From Temnothorax longispinosus (lineage: Eukaryota; Arthropoda; Insecta; Hymenoptera; Formicidae): DNA of 64,000 nucleotides. Below the pieces are notes generated by a model. It did not search any database. It was not told the origin of the DNA and was given only the letters and a program-made list of their open reading frames with translations. This document shows, one piece after another, positions 45,926-56,149 of the stretch. Made by a program: the position numbers and the translations under genes. How positions within the stretch are numbered: the stretch's first letter is position 1; each line of letters starts with the position of its first letter. The DNA lies in assembly GCF_030848805.1 (NCBI RefSeq), contig NC_092360.1, positions 16,306,001 through 16,370,000 on the forward strand, read 5' to 3'.

Positions 45926-46171
45926 TGTTACGGGAGTTAATATTCAAGCGTTCCGAATTAGATATTTCTCGGTAATAGTTAGTTTAGCGCGACACCGACG
46001 GCGCGATGAGCGTTAGTTACTAGTTACTAGTTTTCGGTCCTACCGCACGTTCTCGTAGAGAATCAGAATCTGAGTAAAGACACATTGTAACGGTCGCAAG
46101 AAATTTACGTGTGTACGAATAAAGAGTTTTGTAATCCGCAATACATGGTTACATTCTTTAAATCATCAACA
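45926..46171 (+). repeat. BEL 3' LTR
   Basis: It starts TGTTACGGGAGTTAATATTC and ends ATCATCAACA, followed by the CTATT duplication. The sequence before it (CAAGGCGCGCGGTA) is not an obvious polypurine tract. Confidence 0.95.
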
Positions 46172-46176
46172 CTATT

Positions 46177-46340
46177 CCTATGGAGTCTTCAGAGTTAGGT
46201 ATTTTTAAAATATCAAAGTGTGAACAAGATTTCTGTTTTTGGAGAATTGAAGATATTAAAGAGAAATGTGTTGTTATGCCTAATAATGATGGTACTTTTC
46301 TCTGCATTCTACTTATCCCATTTTTTTACTAAAGTATGCT
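46177..46340 (+). pseudogene. Transposase-like domain fragment, part 2
   Basis: Directly after the BEL target duplication the frame reads MESSELGIFKISKCEQDFCF, then WRIEDIKEKCVVMP, and stops at a TAA near 46338. Read across the CTATT duplication this continues the frame that ends at 40037, so the retrotransposon inserted into a formerly continuous coding segment. These C-terminal strands fit the tail of the Tnp2-like proteins. Confidence 0.6.
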
Positions 46341-46405
46341 TATCCTTTTACACTCTTTATGAGCTATATATGCCTTTATGCCAGTATGTAATAATCTTTA
46401 TGGTT

Positions 46406-46661
46406 TGTGTTGCAGTATGTTGTTGTAAAATTTCTTCCTCTTAATAATATGGAAAAAGAGACTGTAGCCATAGTCCCATCTTCATGGATAAATTATGACC
46501 TTAATATATGCAAATGGCCACCAAAAAAATATCACTATGATAAAGTTAATAGATGGATTATGGGTCTAATGGAACCGAAACATGATTTTGAAGATATGTC
46601 AATACAAGTTATGTATGAATATAGTAAGTATTATTTGTACAATAAAGCAGTAACAAAATAA
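46406..46661 (+). pseudogene. Exon-like fragment with VVKFL...AIVPSSWI...WPP motif
   Basis: TTTGTGTTGCAG at 46394-46405 is a plausible acceptor before a frame that reads YVVVKFLPLNNMEKETVAIV, PSSWIN, then CKWPPKKY, to a TAA at 46659. This pattern resembles a short N-terminal domain often found with transposase-derived and DUF4806 proteins in arthropods (from memory). It may be a second gene of the same transposon as the interrupted fragment. No downstream donor was identified. Confidence 0.45.
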
Positions 46662-46715
46662 AACACTTATATACTTATAATTTAATCTTTGAAAAAACTT
46701 ATAATTTTTTGTAAA

Positions 46716-46956
46716 ATTTATCTAATTTGTTAATTATATAATCTTAGTCTTGAAATCGTATGATATATGTATATTATGTATGATAATTTTTGCATAATTA
46801 ATATTGCATGCGTATGATTTTTATTCTCACATGATATATTTCTTTTATTAAATATGCAACGTTTTTTTTTAATAAAATACTAGGCTTAATATATTAGAGA
46901 AATCTAATCGTTTATACTTGTTTTACTTAATGTTTGTTTATGTATTTATATATATA

Positions 46957-47010
<54 letters not shown>

Positions 47011-47238
47011 CATAAACAAACATTAAGTAAAACAAGTATAAACGATTAGATTTCTCTAATATATTAAGCCTAGTATTTTATTAAAAAAAAACGTTGCATA
47101 TTTAATAAAAGAAATATATCATGTGAGAATAAAAATCATACGCATGCAATATTAAGTATGCAAAAATTATCATACATAATATACATATATCATACGATTT
47201 CAAGACTAAGATTATATAATTAACAAATTAGATAAATT
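46716..47238. mobile_element. Near-perfect palindrome around a TA tract
   Basis: The left arm 46716-46958 and the right arm 46999-47238 are almost identical complements (TTAATTATATAATCTTAGTC, GCATGCGTATGATTTTTATT, AGAGAAATCTAATCGTTTAT). The centre is a (TA)n tract. Such long identical arms mean a very young fold-back or an inverted assembly join. Confidence 0.85.
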
Positions 47239-47256
47239 ATATATATATATATATAT

Positions 47257-49628
47257 TGTGACGTTGCGGCCCGCCGCTTCGTGGCAGTGCCCCGCTGCCG
47301 TCACAAGGCGCGGAAATTCGCGCCCAGGGACGAGCCAGAGAGGCGACGACGAGATCTCCAGGGGCCAAAAATTTTAATATCGTTTCCGCATTCTGATTCC
47401 AATTTTATTTTCATGTGTAATTGTAATGCGCGCGGCGCCTCATCCGCACCGCGGCGAATCTTCGAGGGAGCACCGATGACAGGAGGGTCCTGGAGGACCA
47501 AGGACCGAGGAGGGGTGGCGATAGCGGCAACCACTGGGATCACGGGCGGCGAGAGCAACGCGGCAGGCGTGCGGCAAATGAGACAGCGATGGACAAGGCC
47601 GCCGATAGCGGGGCCCCAGGCGCCTGGGGAGAACCCGGCCTCAGCAATCTGCCTCCGCAAAATACCGGCCCGCGGGGTGACTGATCACCGCCCCGAGGTC
47701 AAACCGGAGGCCTACCGGCTAGAACGAAGTCCAGTCCGCTGTCCAAGGACAAATTGAAGGAGTCGCTACGCTGCCGAGGGACCGTTGCGCGCCCCCGAAG
47801 GATCCACATTATGACAATCCTGCGTTAAAATATCGCGCGAGCTTGCAAGCTCGCTCCCGATTGGTCGGCGCGCCCCTGCGGAAGGGGGTGCCACATCGAT
47901 TCCGCAATCGAGCAGATTTAGCGAGACACTCTCTGGTCGTCCGTCGGCGAGTCCGAGATTGAGCTCCGCGATAGCCATCCCGAATCGGGAGTTAGTTTTC
48001 CGAATACGACGATCGAGTACGAGGTGACGACGAGGAACCCCAGGAGAAGGCGTCACATCGGTGAGGTTGCCCGCAAGTACTTGATACCGAAATGTAAAGC
48101 CACGACGCCGCCCTCCGGTGCACGCTCTCGTCCGGGATTTTGTTATAATATCGCAACACGCATACGGTCCCTTGAGACCGAGTATCGAATGGCGATCGAC
48201 AGCGAGAGCGAAGGGCCTCGGGATGGTATCGTGGCCGCGGAATCGCGATAACGACGTGATGACGAGCCTCTGGAGATCGCGATAGATTTGTTAGCAAAAT
48301 CCGGTAATGCGAGTCCGTTTTCATGTAATATCCGCGCTCGCGGTCGCGTCTCGCGCACACGGTGCTCACGGCGTATCGAATTACCAAATATTGCGTAGGT
48401 CGGAATGTCGTCCGCGTCGGCACATTAATCGCGTCAACGTGCCGTTTAGGTGGGCTAATTGCCTTAGGAGAGTGTGCGCGTAAGGATAGTTATGTTCGGA
48501 TGCGTTGTTTCGGTAGCGGGGTGTAAGAATTAGTAGTGCTGACCGCGGGAGAGCGTTATTCGCGTGATTTACTCCATTCTCGCGATCGGCACAGCGCCGT
48601 CGTAATTGCGTGTTATTAGTGCTCGCGGTAATTCCGCATATATTTTCCTCGCGTTCGTTCCGTATTTCGCGCTATGCCGAGTATCTCGGCGTATCATTCT
48701 TCGCGTTCGAAAGTCACGGGAGACAATGTGCCGAATTCGATCCGAATGATTTGCGTTGACCTTAGTTATTACGTGCGTTAGATTAAGTCCGTATTTTCGC
48801 GTTAGTTATAAGATTTCGCGTCTCCTGGCGATCGCGCCGGAATATTTCTCGCGTTATTACGTTGCGTACGGTCCTCATTACGTTGAGCCGCGGCTTACAC
48901 CACGATTCCCCGGGTGTTAGGCTTAGGATAATTGGCGACAGAATTCGCGTGCGACTCTATACGTGGCATTCACGCGCTCCGAGCGTGACGTCCCGTCCTC
49001 TCGCGATCTTTTCTGCGAGACTATATTTTCCATTTCCGTGATTGTTTCGCGTTTACTGTCAATGTTCCATAAGAATTATAAGTTTCGTCCTACTGTATTT
49101 CTCTAATCTAATCGCAGCGCCTTCTGCGCGTTTACGATACGATACGTAATACTCTGTTTATTTCTGGCGTCCGCGCCGTCGCTATTTTATTTGTTTCATT
49201 TCTGACGCTCGCGTGATTGATTATTCGATTTGTTCGATTGACTGAAGCCGAATCGGCCTGTATTGTTTCACTCGCGAGTTACTAAGAAATAAATGTTATT
49301 TTTTTTGTTAATCGCTTGAGTTCATAGCCTTCATTATTGCGTGTCACCCCGCCGGATATCGCGCCGCCCTTCATCACCCCCGCCCCAGCCCTTAGGTCGA
49401 GCTAGCCGATTCCTCGCACATCCGCACGTTTCGTCTCGCGTCTCGTCTCGGTTTTCTTTCGCGATTTCGCGGACGCAAATTCACGCGTCTGGCGCCCAAC
49501 AGCAAAATCGTTTCGCGAAGTGTCGGAGGTGCGAGGAAATCGTCGGAGAGGCTTGTCACCTTTCTCTCCGTTTCCTCCTTTTGATCCGGCACACGTCCCG
49601 GCGCGGTCCGGGAGTGCAATAAGCCGTG

Positions 49629-49630
<2 letters not shown>
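47257..49630 (+). mobile_element. GC-rich LTR-like segment with primer binding site
   Basis: A sharp change to GC-rich DNA starts at TGTGACGTTGCGG. AATAAA occurs at 49288. TGGCGCCCAAC at 49490 is a typical lysine-tRNA-type retroelement primer site, six bases after TTCA. This fits a very long LTR (47257 to about 49484) plus the first 130 bp of the internal region. The rest is missing and TA repeats follow at 49631. Overlapping ORFs on both strands (such as 47281-47757 plus) look like by-products of composition. No second LTR is in the window, so the call is tentative. Confidence 0.5.
49490..49500 (+). promoter_or_regulatory. Putative tRNA primer binding site TGGCGCCCAAC
   Basis: The 11-bp string is the complement of a lysine tRNA 3' end as used by several retroelements. 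It is the main evidence that the GC-rich block to its left is an LTR. Confidence 0.55.
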
Positions 49631-49704
<74 letters not shown>

Positions 49705-49712
49705 TGTATAAG
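49631..49712. repeat. (TA)n microsatellite
   Basis: Two TA runs are separated by CCTT. They mark the border between the GC-rich LTR-like segment and AT-rich DNA. Confidence 0.95.
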
Positions 49713-49798
49713 AATAAACAAAAAATTTCATGACATATTATAATATTCTGTTTTCTAATTAACATTTTCTTATTAATCGTATTATATTTTTTTACAGA

Positions 49799-50370
49799 GA
49801 ATTGCTATGAAGAGAACGAAAATGCGCAGAAACAACATACTACTTCAAGGAAATTGTGAGAATTACATGTGGTTTTACACAAGATAGATGAACCATTAAA
49901 AAAACGTTACAGAAGTAACCGAATTTAAATTCCGTCAGGCAATGCTATTGTTGCTTAGCACTTCGTAATACTTTATACTCAGACATAACAGTTAACAAGT
50001 AATAAGTATATTACAGTAAGTTTTCATACATGTCTATGGACAATATCCTTAACGTTCTTTCCTCTTTTCCTTACAGATGATTCATTCATATATGAGGCGC
50101 CAGGAGATGATTATAAATATTTGTATGAGGATAACAACAATACTCATAAAGAAGACCTTCCATTTCATTATTATTAACTAGAATTTCCAAAATCCTAACG
50201 TGTCAGGAGCAAAACCTTCCGAAGAAAACTGCACGGTGTGTCTTACTAATGAATGAACACGTTTTCATACCATGTGGTCATCTTGCTTGTTGCATTGAAT
50301 GCATTGAAAAATTAGAAAGAAATCGAGGTCCGATTTGCAATACTACTTATGAAAACTCTTCGAGTTAGAA
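49799..50370 (+). pseudogene. RING-finger protein gene fragment, broken
   Basis: Two exon-like pieces follow good acceptors: TTTTTTACAG at 49797 (ENCYEENENAQKQHTT) and TTTCCTTACAG near 50076 (DSFIYEAPGDDYKYLYEDNN). After stops at about 50176, a RING-HC consensus appears in two frames: NCTVCLTNE (about 50227-50252), then after one indel HVFIPCGHLACCIECIEKL and NRGPICNTTYEN to about 50365. The CxxC, CGHxxxC and CIEC ligands are visible. The seventh ligand in the usual CPxC is Gly here (GPIC). RING-HC domains act in E3 ubiquitin ligases including IAPs. It is a pseudogene by frameshift, stops and ligand loss. The parent gene is not identified. Confidence 0.65.
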
Positions 50371-50578
50371 GACCATAAGAATTGTCTTTGAGTCAAACAA
50401 TATTTTTTTGTTTACCAACACTGCTGTCTACTAATTTTAGAACAAAAAACGCTTTATTATTTTTATTTACTCTGTTTTGAAAATAAATTGACTCATATTT
50501 TTTACATTATTTAGAATGTATCTTAAATATCTGTATGTGCAATATTGCTTTAATTGAATCTGAAATATCCACTTATAA
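50370..50578. other. AT-rich spacer
   Basis: No features are seen between the RING fragment and the palindrome. Confidence 0.5.
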
Positions 50579-51153
50579 TTCGAATTGGTAATTGTATAGA
50601 TGGGGGGGATCACCTTGGATGACCTTGATATTTTAGTATGTTGTCAAGGTCACCCTCCTGAGTAACCTTCAGAAGGTTTTAGCCCGCGCTCGTTATTCGT
50701 TAAAAAGTTATTAACAAAAAATGTTTCGAAAATATAGCAGCTATTTTGAGTATTGGAAGGCATAAATGACTAATATATACGTGTGTGTGCCCTGCTTTAA
50801 AGAAAATCACAACTTCTATAAAGCAGAACATACACACATGTGTGCGTGTGCGTGCGCGTGTGCGTGCGCGTACACACGCACACGCACACGCACACATGTG
50901 TGTATGTTCTGCTTTATAGAAGTTGTGATTTTCTTTAAAGCAGGGCACACACACGTATATATTAGTCATTTATGCCTTCCAATACTCAAAATAGCTGCTA
51001 TATTTTCGAAACATTTTTTGTTAATAACTTTTTAACGAATAACGAGCGCGGGCTAAAACCTTCTGAAGGTCACTCAGGAGGGTGACTTTGACAACATACT
51101 AAAATATCAAGGTCATCCAAGGTGATCCCCCCATCTATACAATTACCTTCGAA
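50579..51153. mobile_element. 575-bp palindrome of the TCAAGGTCAT family, with CA/GC-rich apex
   Basis: The arms of about 280 bp are almost perfect complements, starting TTCGAATTGGTAATTGTATA and ending in TATACAATTACCTTCGAA. Each arm contains TGTTGTCAAGGTCACCCTCC and TTAACAAAAAATGTTTCGAA. The apex is GTGTGCGTGTGCGTGCGCGT and its complement. Matching 89-codon ORFs on opposite strands come from the symmetry. Single-arm relatives are at 9047, 17400 and 18030. Confidence 0.85.
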
Positions 51154-51188
51154 TTTTACAGGCAAAGTTATGCACTATGAAGTGCCGA

Positions 51189-53001
51189 TATACAGGGTGT
51201 TCGATATAAAAGTAACCACCCGAATATGGGGGGTAGATTGGGTCAAACTGAAAAGAAAAGTCTGGTACCATTTTGCAAAATTCGCAATAGTTAACGAGTT
51301 ATTAAATAAAACGTCTGAGCGAATGAGCGCACAAAGAGCGATAGAGGCGGGCCTCGGCGGCTGGCTGGGCTGGCACGGTGCCCGGCGCGCGGCGAGCGGT
51401 GGGGGTCGAGAGACGAGCGGCGAGCGAGGCGCGGCGCGGCGCGGCGAACGTCGAGCGACAGATGTTATACACTGCGGCGAAAAAATATTAGAGCCGGCCC
51501 ATACTAAACTTACGATAATTCCTTCGCGTAAACGGGATTTTGTTGTAACTTACAATAATTTACTTCGCGTAAACGAGTGAATTATCGTAAGTTACTACAG
51601 AAGTAACGCGCTCGCGTAAACGTAGTAACAGGTAGCACACGTATTGCATAGGCATTGCCGTAGCGTCTTACGCCTTAGATAATATTAATTAGTTTAGCTT
51701 GAATTATGTGTAATAGAAACATTTAATTTTAGTAAATTTAATTATTTTTTATGTCAAAGTTTACGAGGTTTAACAAGCTTTACTTTAACTTTTGTTTATG
51801 TTAGAATAACTTTAATGGTGCGTGTCCACCTGCGAGTAAAACTCTCGAGAGTAGCTCTCGAGATTGATTCTCGCAAATGGACATATTCCTGGAGAGTACC
51901 TAACGGAGAATGAATCGCAGCTCTCGGCGAGCGAACTTGTCAAGACCTACTCGCAAATCGACACGACGTTATTTAGAACATAACGTTACGCAGAACATAA
52001 AAATTTTAAAATTTTTTTATTTCTGTCACAGTAGTTATAAAGTATCGTATTCCACAATAGTTCATGATTTCCGCATTATTCAATAAGTTCCTTTGTGTCA
52101 TCTCAAAGGAACAAACTTTTGCCATCTCGGTTTTTACTCTCAACATGTAGCTCTCAAAATACGAACAGCGTTCGAGCTTGGCGAGCTGATCTCCGAGAGT
52201 AAAATAACGTCGTGTCGATTTGCGAGTAGGTCTTGAAAAGTTCGCTCGCCGAGAGCTGCGATTAAATTCATTCTCCGTTAGGTACTCTCCAGGAATATGT
52301 CCATTTGCGAGAATCAATCTCGAGAGCTACTCTCGAGAGTTTTACTCGCAGGTGGACACGCACCATTAAAGTTATTCTAACATAAACAAAAGTTAAAGTA
52401 AAGCTTGTTAAACCTCGTAAACTTTGACATAAAAAATAATTAAATTTACTAAAATTAAATGTTTCTATTACACATAATTCAAGCTAAACTAATTAATATT
52501 ATCTAAGGCGTAAGACGCTACGGCAATGCCTATGCAATACGTGTGCTACCTGTTACTACGTTTACGCAAGCGCGTTACTTCTGTAGTAACTTACGATAAT
52601 TCACTCGTTTACGCGAAGTAAATTATTGTAAGTTACAACAAAATCCCGTTTACGCGAAGGAATTATCGTAAGTTTAGTATGGGCCGGCTCTAATATTTTT
52701 TCGCCGCAGTGTATAACATCTGTCGCTCGACGTTCGCCGCGCCGCGCCGCGCCCCGCTCGCCGCTCGTGGCGCTCGTCTCTCGACCCCCACCGCTCGCCG
52801 CGCGCCGGGCACCGTGCCAGCCCAGCCAGCCGCCGAGGCCCGCCTCTATCGCTCTTTGTGCGCTCATTCGCTCAGACGTTTTATTTAATAACTCGTTAAC
52901 TATTGCGAATTTTGCAAAATGGTACCAGACTTTTCTTTTCAGTTTGACCCAATCTACCCCCCATATTCGGGTGGTTACTTTTATATCGAACACCCTGTAT
53001 A
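51189..53001. mobile_element. 1.8-kb fold-back element with TA duplication
   Basis: The left end TACAGGGTGTTCGATATAAA (51191) and the right end ending TTATATCGAACACCCTGTA (52999) begin complementary arms that run about 780 bp on each side, with TA on both flanks. The arms include GC-rich GGCGGCTGGCTGGGCTGGCA (from about 51356), the ACTACGTTTACGCG block also seen at 11008, and a nested inverted repeat starting GGTGCGTGTCCACCTGCGAG (51830) and ending near 52365. The unpaired centre is about 51975-52195. TA duplication fits Tc1/mariner-type mobilisation, which is inferred. ORFs 51122-51580 and 52993-52601 are mirror images and are not taken as genes. Confidence 0.85.
51975..52195. other. Unpaired centre of the 1.8-kb fold-back
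   Basis: This stretch has no partner in the other arm. On the minus strand it is part of a 103-codon ORF (52317-52006) without family resemblance. It may be DNA picked up between the arms, or the remnant of a former coding core. Confidence 0.4.
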
Positions 53002-53320
53002 ATAAGTTTACAAATTGTGTAATGCATACAGATATTTTTTATCCTAAACAAAAAAATGGAAACAGATAAAGATACCAAAGCCAAATGTTAATGTTACATG
53101 TAACTTATTGCTATAGTCATGCATGGTTTTCTTTGAAATTAATTGTTTTCTAAATTTAGCTATAAATCAGTTATAACAAGACATTTTGCACCTTTCATGA
53201 TTTGTTGTAATAATTAATATCTTTCAAAATGCCTGATTATAGAAACTATAGTTCCTAATTAAACTTAATCATAATTAATATACGTAAATTCTCTGTTACC
53301 AAACATGGGCATTTTATTTT
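53002..53320. other. AT-rich interval without recognisable gene
   Basis: Nothing supportable is seen on either strand. Confidence 0.5.
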
Positions 53321-53324
53321 ATAT

Positions 53325-53762
53325 ACCAAAGATTTATAATAAGAAAAATATTTTGATAACTATTTCTTTTAATATTGTTACATATAGTACAATACCCTGC
53401 GATTACATACGATTTTCTTTTATAACGTTTTATCGGAAAGATAACACTACATATTATAATACTTTGTATTTGATTTAAAATGTTTAGTATAAGTATTGTT
53501 ATACCGCTATATTGCGCTGAAGGCAAGTATAAAATAAAAATTGCGAATTTATGATACCAAAGATATTTTGATAAATATTTCTTTTAATATTGTTATGTAT
53601 TTTACAATGCGCTGTGATTTTATGCGATTTTCTTTAGTAACGTTTTATCGGAAAAACAACACTGTGTATTACAATTCTTCGTATTTAATTACAAATGTTT
53701 AGTATAAGTATTGTTATACTGCTATGTTGCGCAGAAAGCAGATATAAAATAAAAATTGCGCA
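53325..53762 (+). repeat. Two diverged tandem copies of a roughly 213-bp unit
   Basis: GATACCAAAGATATTTTGAT, TTTTAATATTGTTATGTATT, GTAACGTTTTATCGGAAAAA and GTTTAGTATAAGTATTGTTA occur in the same order in 53325-53540 and 53550-53762 with many substitutions. Non-coding. Confidence 0.75.
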
Positions 53763-53773
53763 AATTGCGGATC

Positions 53774-55052
53774 AAGAGACACGGTAGTGTCTCGCGCCAA
53801 GTACACGCGGAGCGAGACCGACCGTGACTCTTTTACGCGACGCGATGGGTTGCGAGTACCCGAGATGTTGAGATCTCGATAACGAGTGAACGGATCAAGT
53901 TCTAAGTAGGCTTGATCGATAGCTTGGGGTCCAATTAGGGGGGGGGGGTTTTTCTTATAATATTCCGCTACGTGCCCTACGAGCGGAGATATTGCGACGC
54001 AAAATCCAAATGTGAAAATTTATTTTTAAGATACTATCTACTTCTACGTCGACCGCTCTCATCTCAATATTATTATGATTATCAGAGAAACGTCCCTTTC
54101 ACTTTTTCGACGCCGGCGGCGCAGGTATCGCCAGTTTCGATATCGCGCGCGTATTTCGAAATTAGGTCGATAGACTTATCGGTCAGGAGGAAGATTTCTA
54201 TTTAGGTAAATTAGGTATATATATAATATATATTGAATTAACGGAAAAGAAGGTTCTCTACGCTTGGCAGAAAGTGCCGCTAGGGAATTTTTAAGTCGAT
54301 TCTTATGAATCAAGCTTGAATTCGATGTCTAGGTATCCCAGGTTGCCGATGACGAGGTCCACATAGTGCGCTCCGTAGTTTTCGGTGTCTACGTGTATTA
54401 ATACCTTGAATTCGATGTCCACGTGTCCCAGGTTGCCAATGACGAGGTCACTTACATAGTGCGCTTCGTAGTTTTTGGTGTCTAGGTGTATTAATAACTT
54501 TAAATCTGAATGTAGGACACGTAGATATCAAATTCGAGGTATTAATACACGTAGACACCGAAAACTACGGAGCGCACTATGTGAACCTCGTCATCGGCAA
54601 CGTGGGACACCTAGACATCGAATTCAACGTATTATTACATCTGGACACCGAAAACTATAAAGCGCACTATCTGGAACCCGTCATCGGCAACCTGGAACAC
54701 GTGGACATCGAATTCAAGGTATTAATACACCTGGATACCGAAAACTATGGAGCGCACCATGTGGACCTCGTCATCGGCAACCTGGGACACCTAGACATCG
54801 AATTCAAGCTTGATTCATAAGAATCGACTTACAAATTTCCTAGTGGCAGAATTAAAATTATGTCATGACATAATAAAAATTCGCTGAATTAAAATTATGT
54901 CTAGACATAATAAAAATTGGACGAATTAAAATTATGTCTAATAAAAATTGGATGAATTAAAATTCTGTCTGACAAAAATAATTCCGCATTTTTATTATGT
55001 GTATACACATAATTTTAATTCATACAATTTTTATTATGTGTACACATAATTT
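53774..55052 (-). mobile_element. Hairpin-ended repeat family, copy D
   Basis: In reverse orientation it has AAGAGACACGGTAGTGTCTC at 53774, the conserved end, the unique block, a 35-bp SNX4-like remnant (54243-54277), the minisatellite block in inverted repeats (54275-54848), and AT-rich TAATTTTAATTC units to about 55052. The order matches copies A and C. The flanks differ, which shows it is a separate insertion. Confidence 0.65.
54306..54822. repeat. 90-bp minisatellite, short array
   Basis: Two units are on the minus strand and about three and a half on the plus strand. Plus units are open (54581-54820). This is the shortest of the three arrays, so array length varies between copies. Confidence 0.9.
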
Positions 55053-56000
55053 GTTTTCGATTTAGGATACGAATTTTTTTCCGTTAGTTTGTAAGTTTCA
55101 TGATTAAAAAGATCATGTCGTATTATTAACATATAACTAAAATTTATAGAATCGTTATTAATTTTATTATATATCTTAATTGCGCGAATCTCTGTTTTGT
55201 AAAAATTATGCACAATATTCCTATGCAAAGATACTTGTTTAATTTTTTCTTCCTATTGCATTTAAGTATAGAAAAATATACAATTTCTATGTGTTTGTAC
55301 TTTATATTTAATGAGCAGGCAACTAAATATATATGATTCAATTTGCGTCTATGTCTCTTTATTGACTGACATAGTTATATACTTTTAAATATTTTTCTTT
55401 TCTGAAATTCAATCAAATTGAATAGCAAAAACTACGTATCATATTATATATTTTTGGTACGTAGTGTGCAAATGTATTTTGAAATGAAGATTATATATTT
55501 TCTACTGAATTATTTACACACACACATGCGGTTTCAGAGAATCATTTTTCGCCAACTCAAATATGTTCCTACTCAACTGTCAAAATATGAAAGATAATTT
55601 TATCTAGTTGTGACATTCGCTCAAATTCTCGAAATAATTTTCAAGGATGTGAGTACGAATATATATATATATCGTACTATTTAATATTTATAATAGAAAA
55701 TTATAAACGATGCGTTATGTATGAGAAATTTAACAGAATTGCTTTTATCAAATAGAATTAATTTGCGATTAGTTGAAGGGAATAAAAGAATAAACAAATC
55801 GGGTAAATTTTAAACACGTGTTACAGGTGTCCATCTGTAATTATCAAAAATATCGATACCTGAAGATATCGGTACATATACAGTTGCGAACAACATTCAG
55901 TAAGACACGCGAATAAAAATAAATAAAGAATTTTACAGTTAACGACTTATTAACATTAATCATGCTATATTGCGATTATGTTTTATGTTGAAATTGAAAA
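55053..56000. other. AT-rich interval without recognisable gene
   Basis: Two overlapping short ORFs on the minus strand (55034-55341) have no family resemblance. CGATACCTGAAGATATCGGT at 55855 is a small palindrome. Confidence 0.5.
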
Positions 56001-56002
56001 AT

Positions 56003-56127
56003 ATATACAAGGTGTACAGCTGAAAGGGTTACAGATTATTATTTTTAAAAAACTAAGCAAAATATTAAATTGTTGTTTTCTTTAGAAATAATAGTCCGTA
56101 ACACTTTTAGCTTCATACCTTGTATAT
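56003..56127. mobile_element. 125-bp MITE with TATACAAGGT ends
   Basis: ATATACAAGGTGTACAGCTG at the left pairs with GCTTCATACCTTGTATAT at the right, about 30 bp with a few mismatches. TA borders suit a mariner-type MITE (inference). Confidence 0.6.
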
Positions 56128-56149
56128 ACTGTTTATAAGATTATAAGAT

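Larger units (their letters stand above)
40038..46171 (+). mobile_element. BEL/Pao LTR retrotransposon, near full length, 5-bp TSD
   Basis: Two 246-bp LTRs (TGTTACGG...TCAACA) flank an internal region with Gag zinc knuckles, protease, reverse transcriptase, RNase H and integrase in BEL/Pao order. CTATT is duplicated on both sides (40033-40037 and 46172-46176). The LTRs differ at one position that I can see, so insertion is recent. The coding region nevertheless carries frameshifts near 40925-40965 and three in-frame stops (42877, 44074, 45478), so this copy cannot make a complete polyprotein. No envelope ORF is present. It interrupts a transposase-like coding sequence. Confidence 0.95.

Noticed and set aside
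47281..48423. ORFs up to 158 codons on both strands of the GC-rich block
   Set aside because: They overlap on both strands, have no recognisable domain, and lie in a segment that looks like a retroelement LTR.
51122..51580. 152-codon ORF and its mirror at 52601-52993
   Set aside because: Both derive from the two arms of one palindrome and contain low-complexity GC-rich sequence. No domain is recognised.
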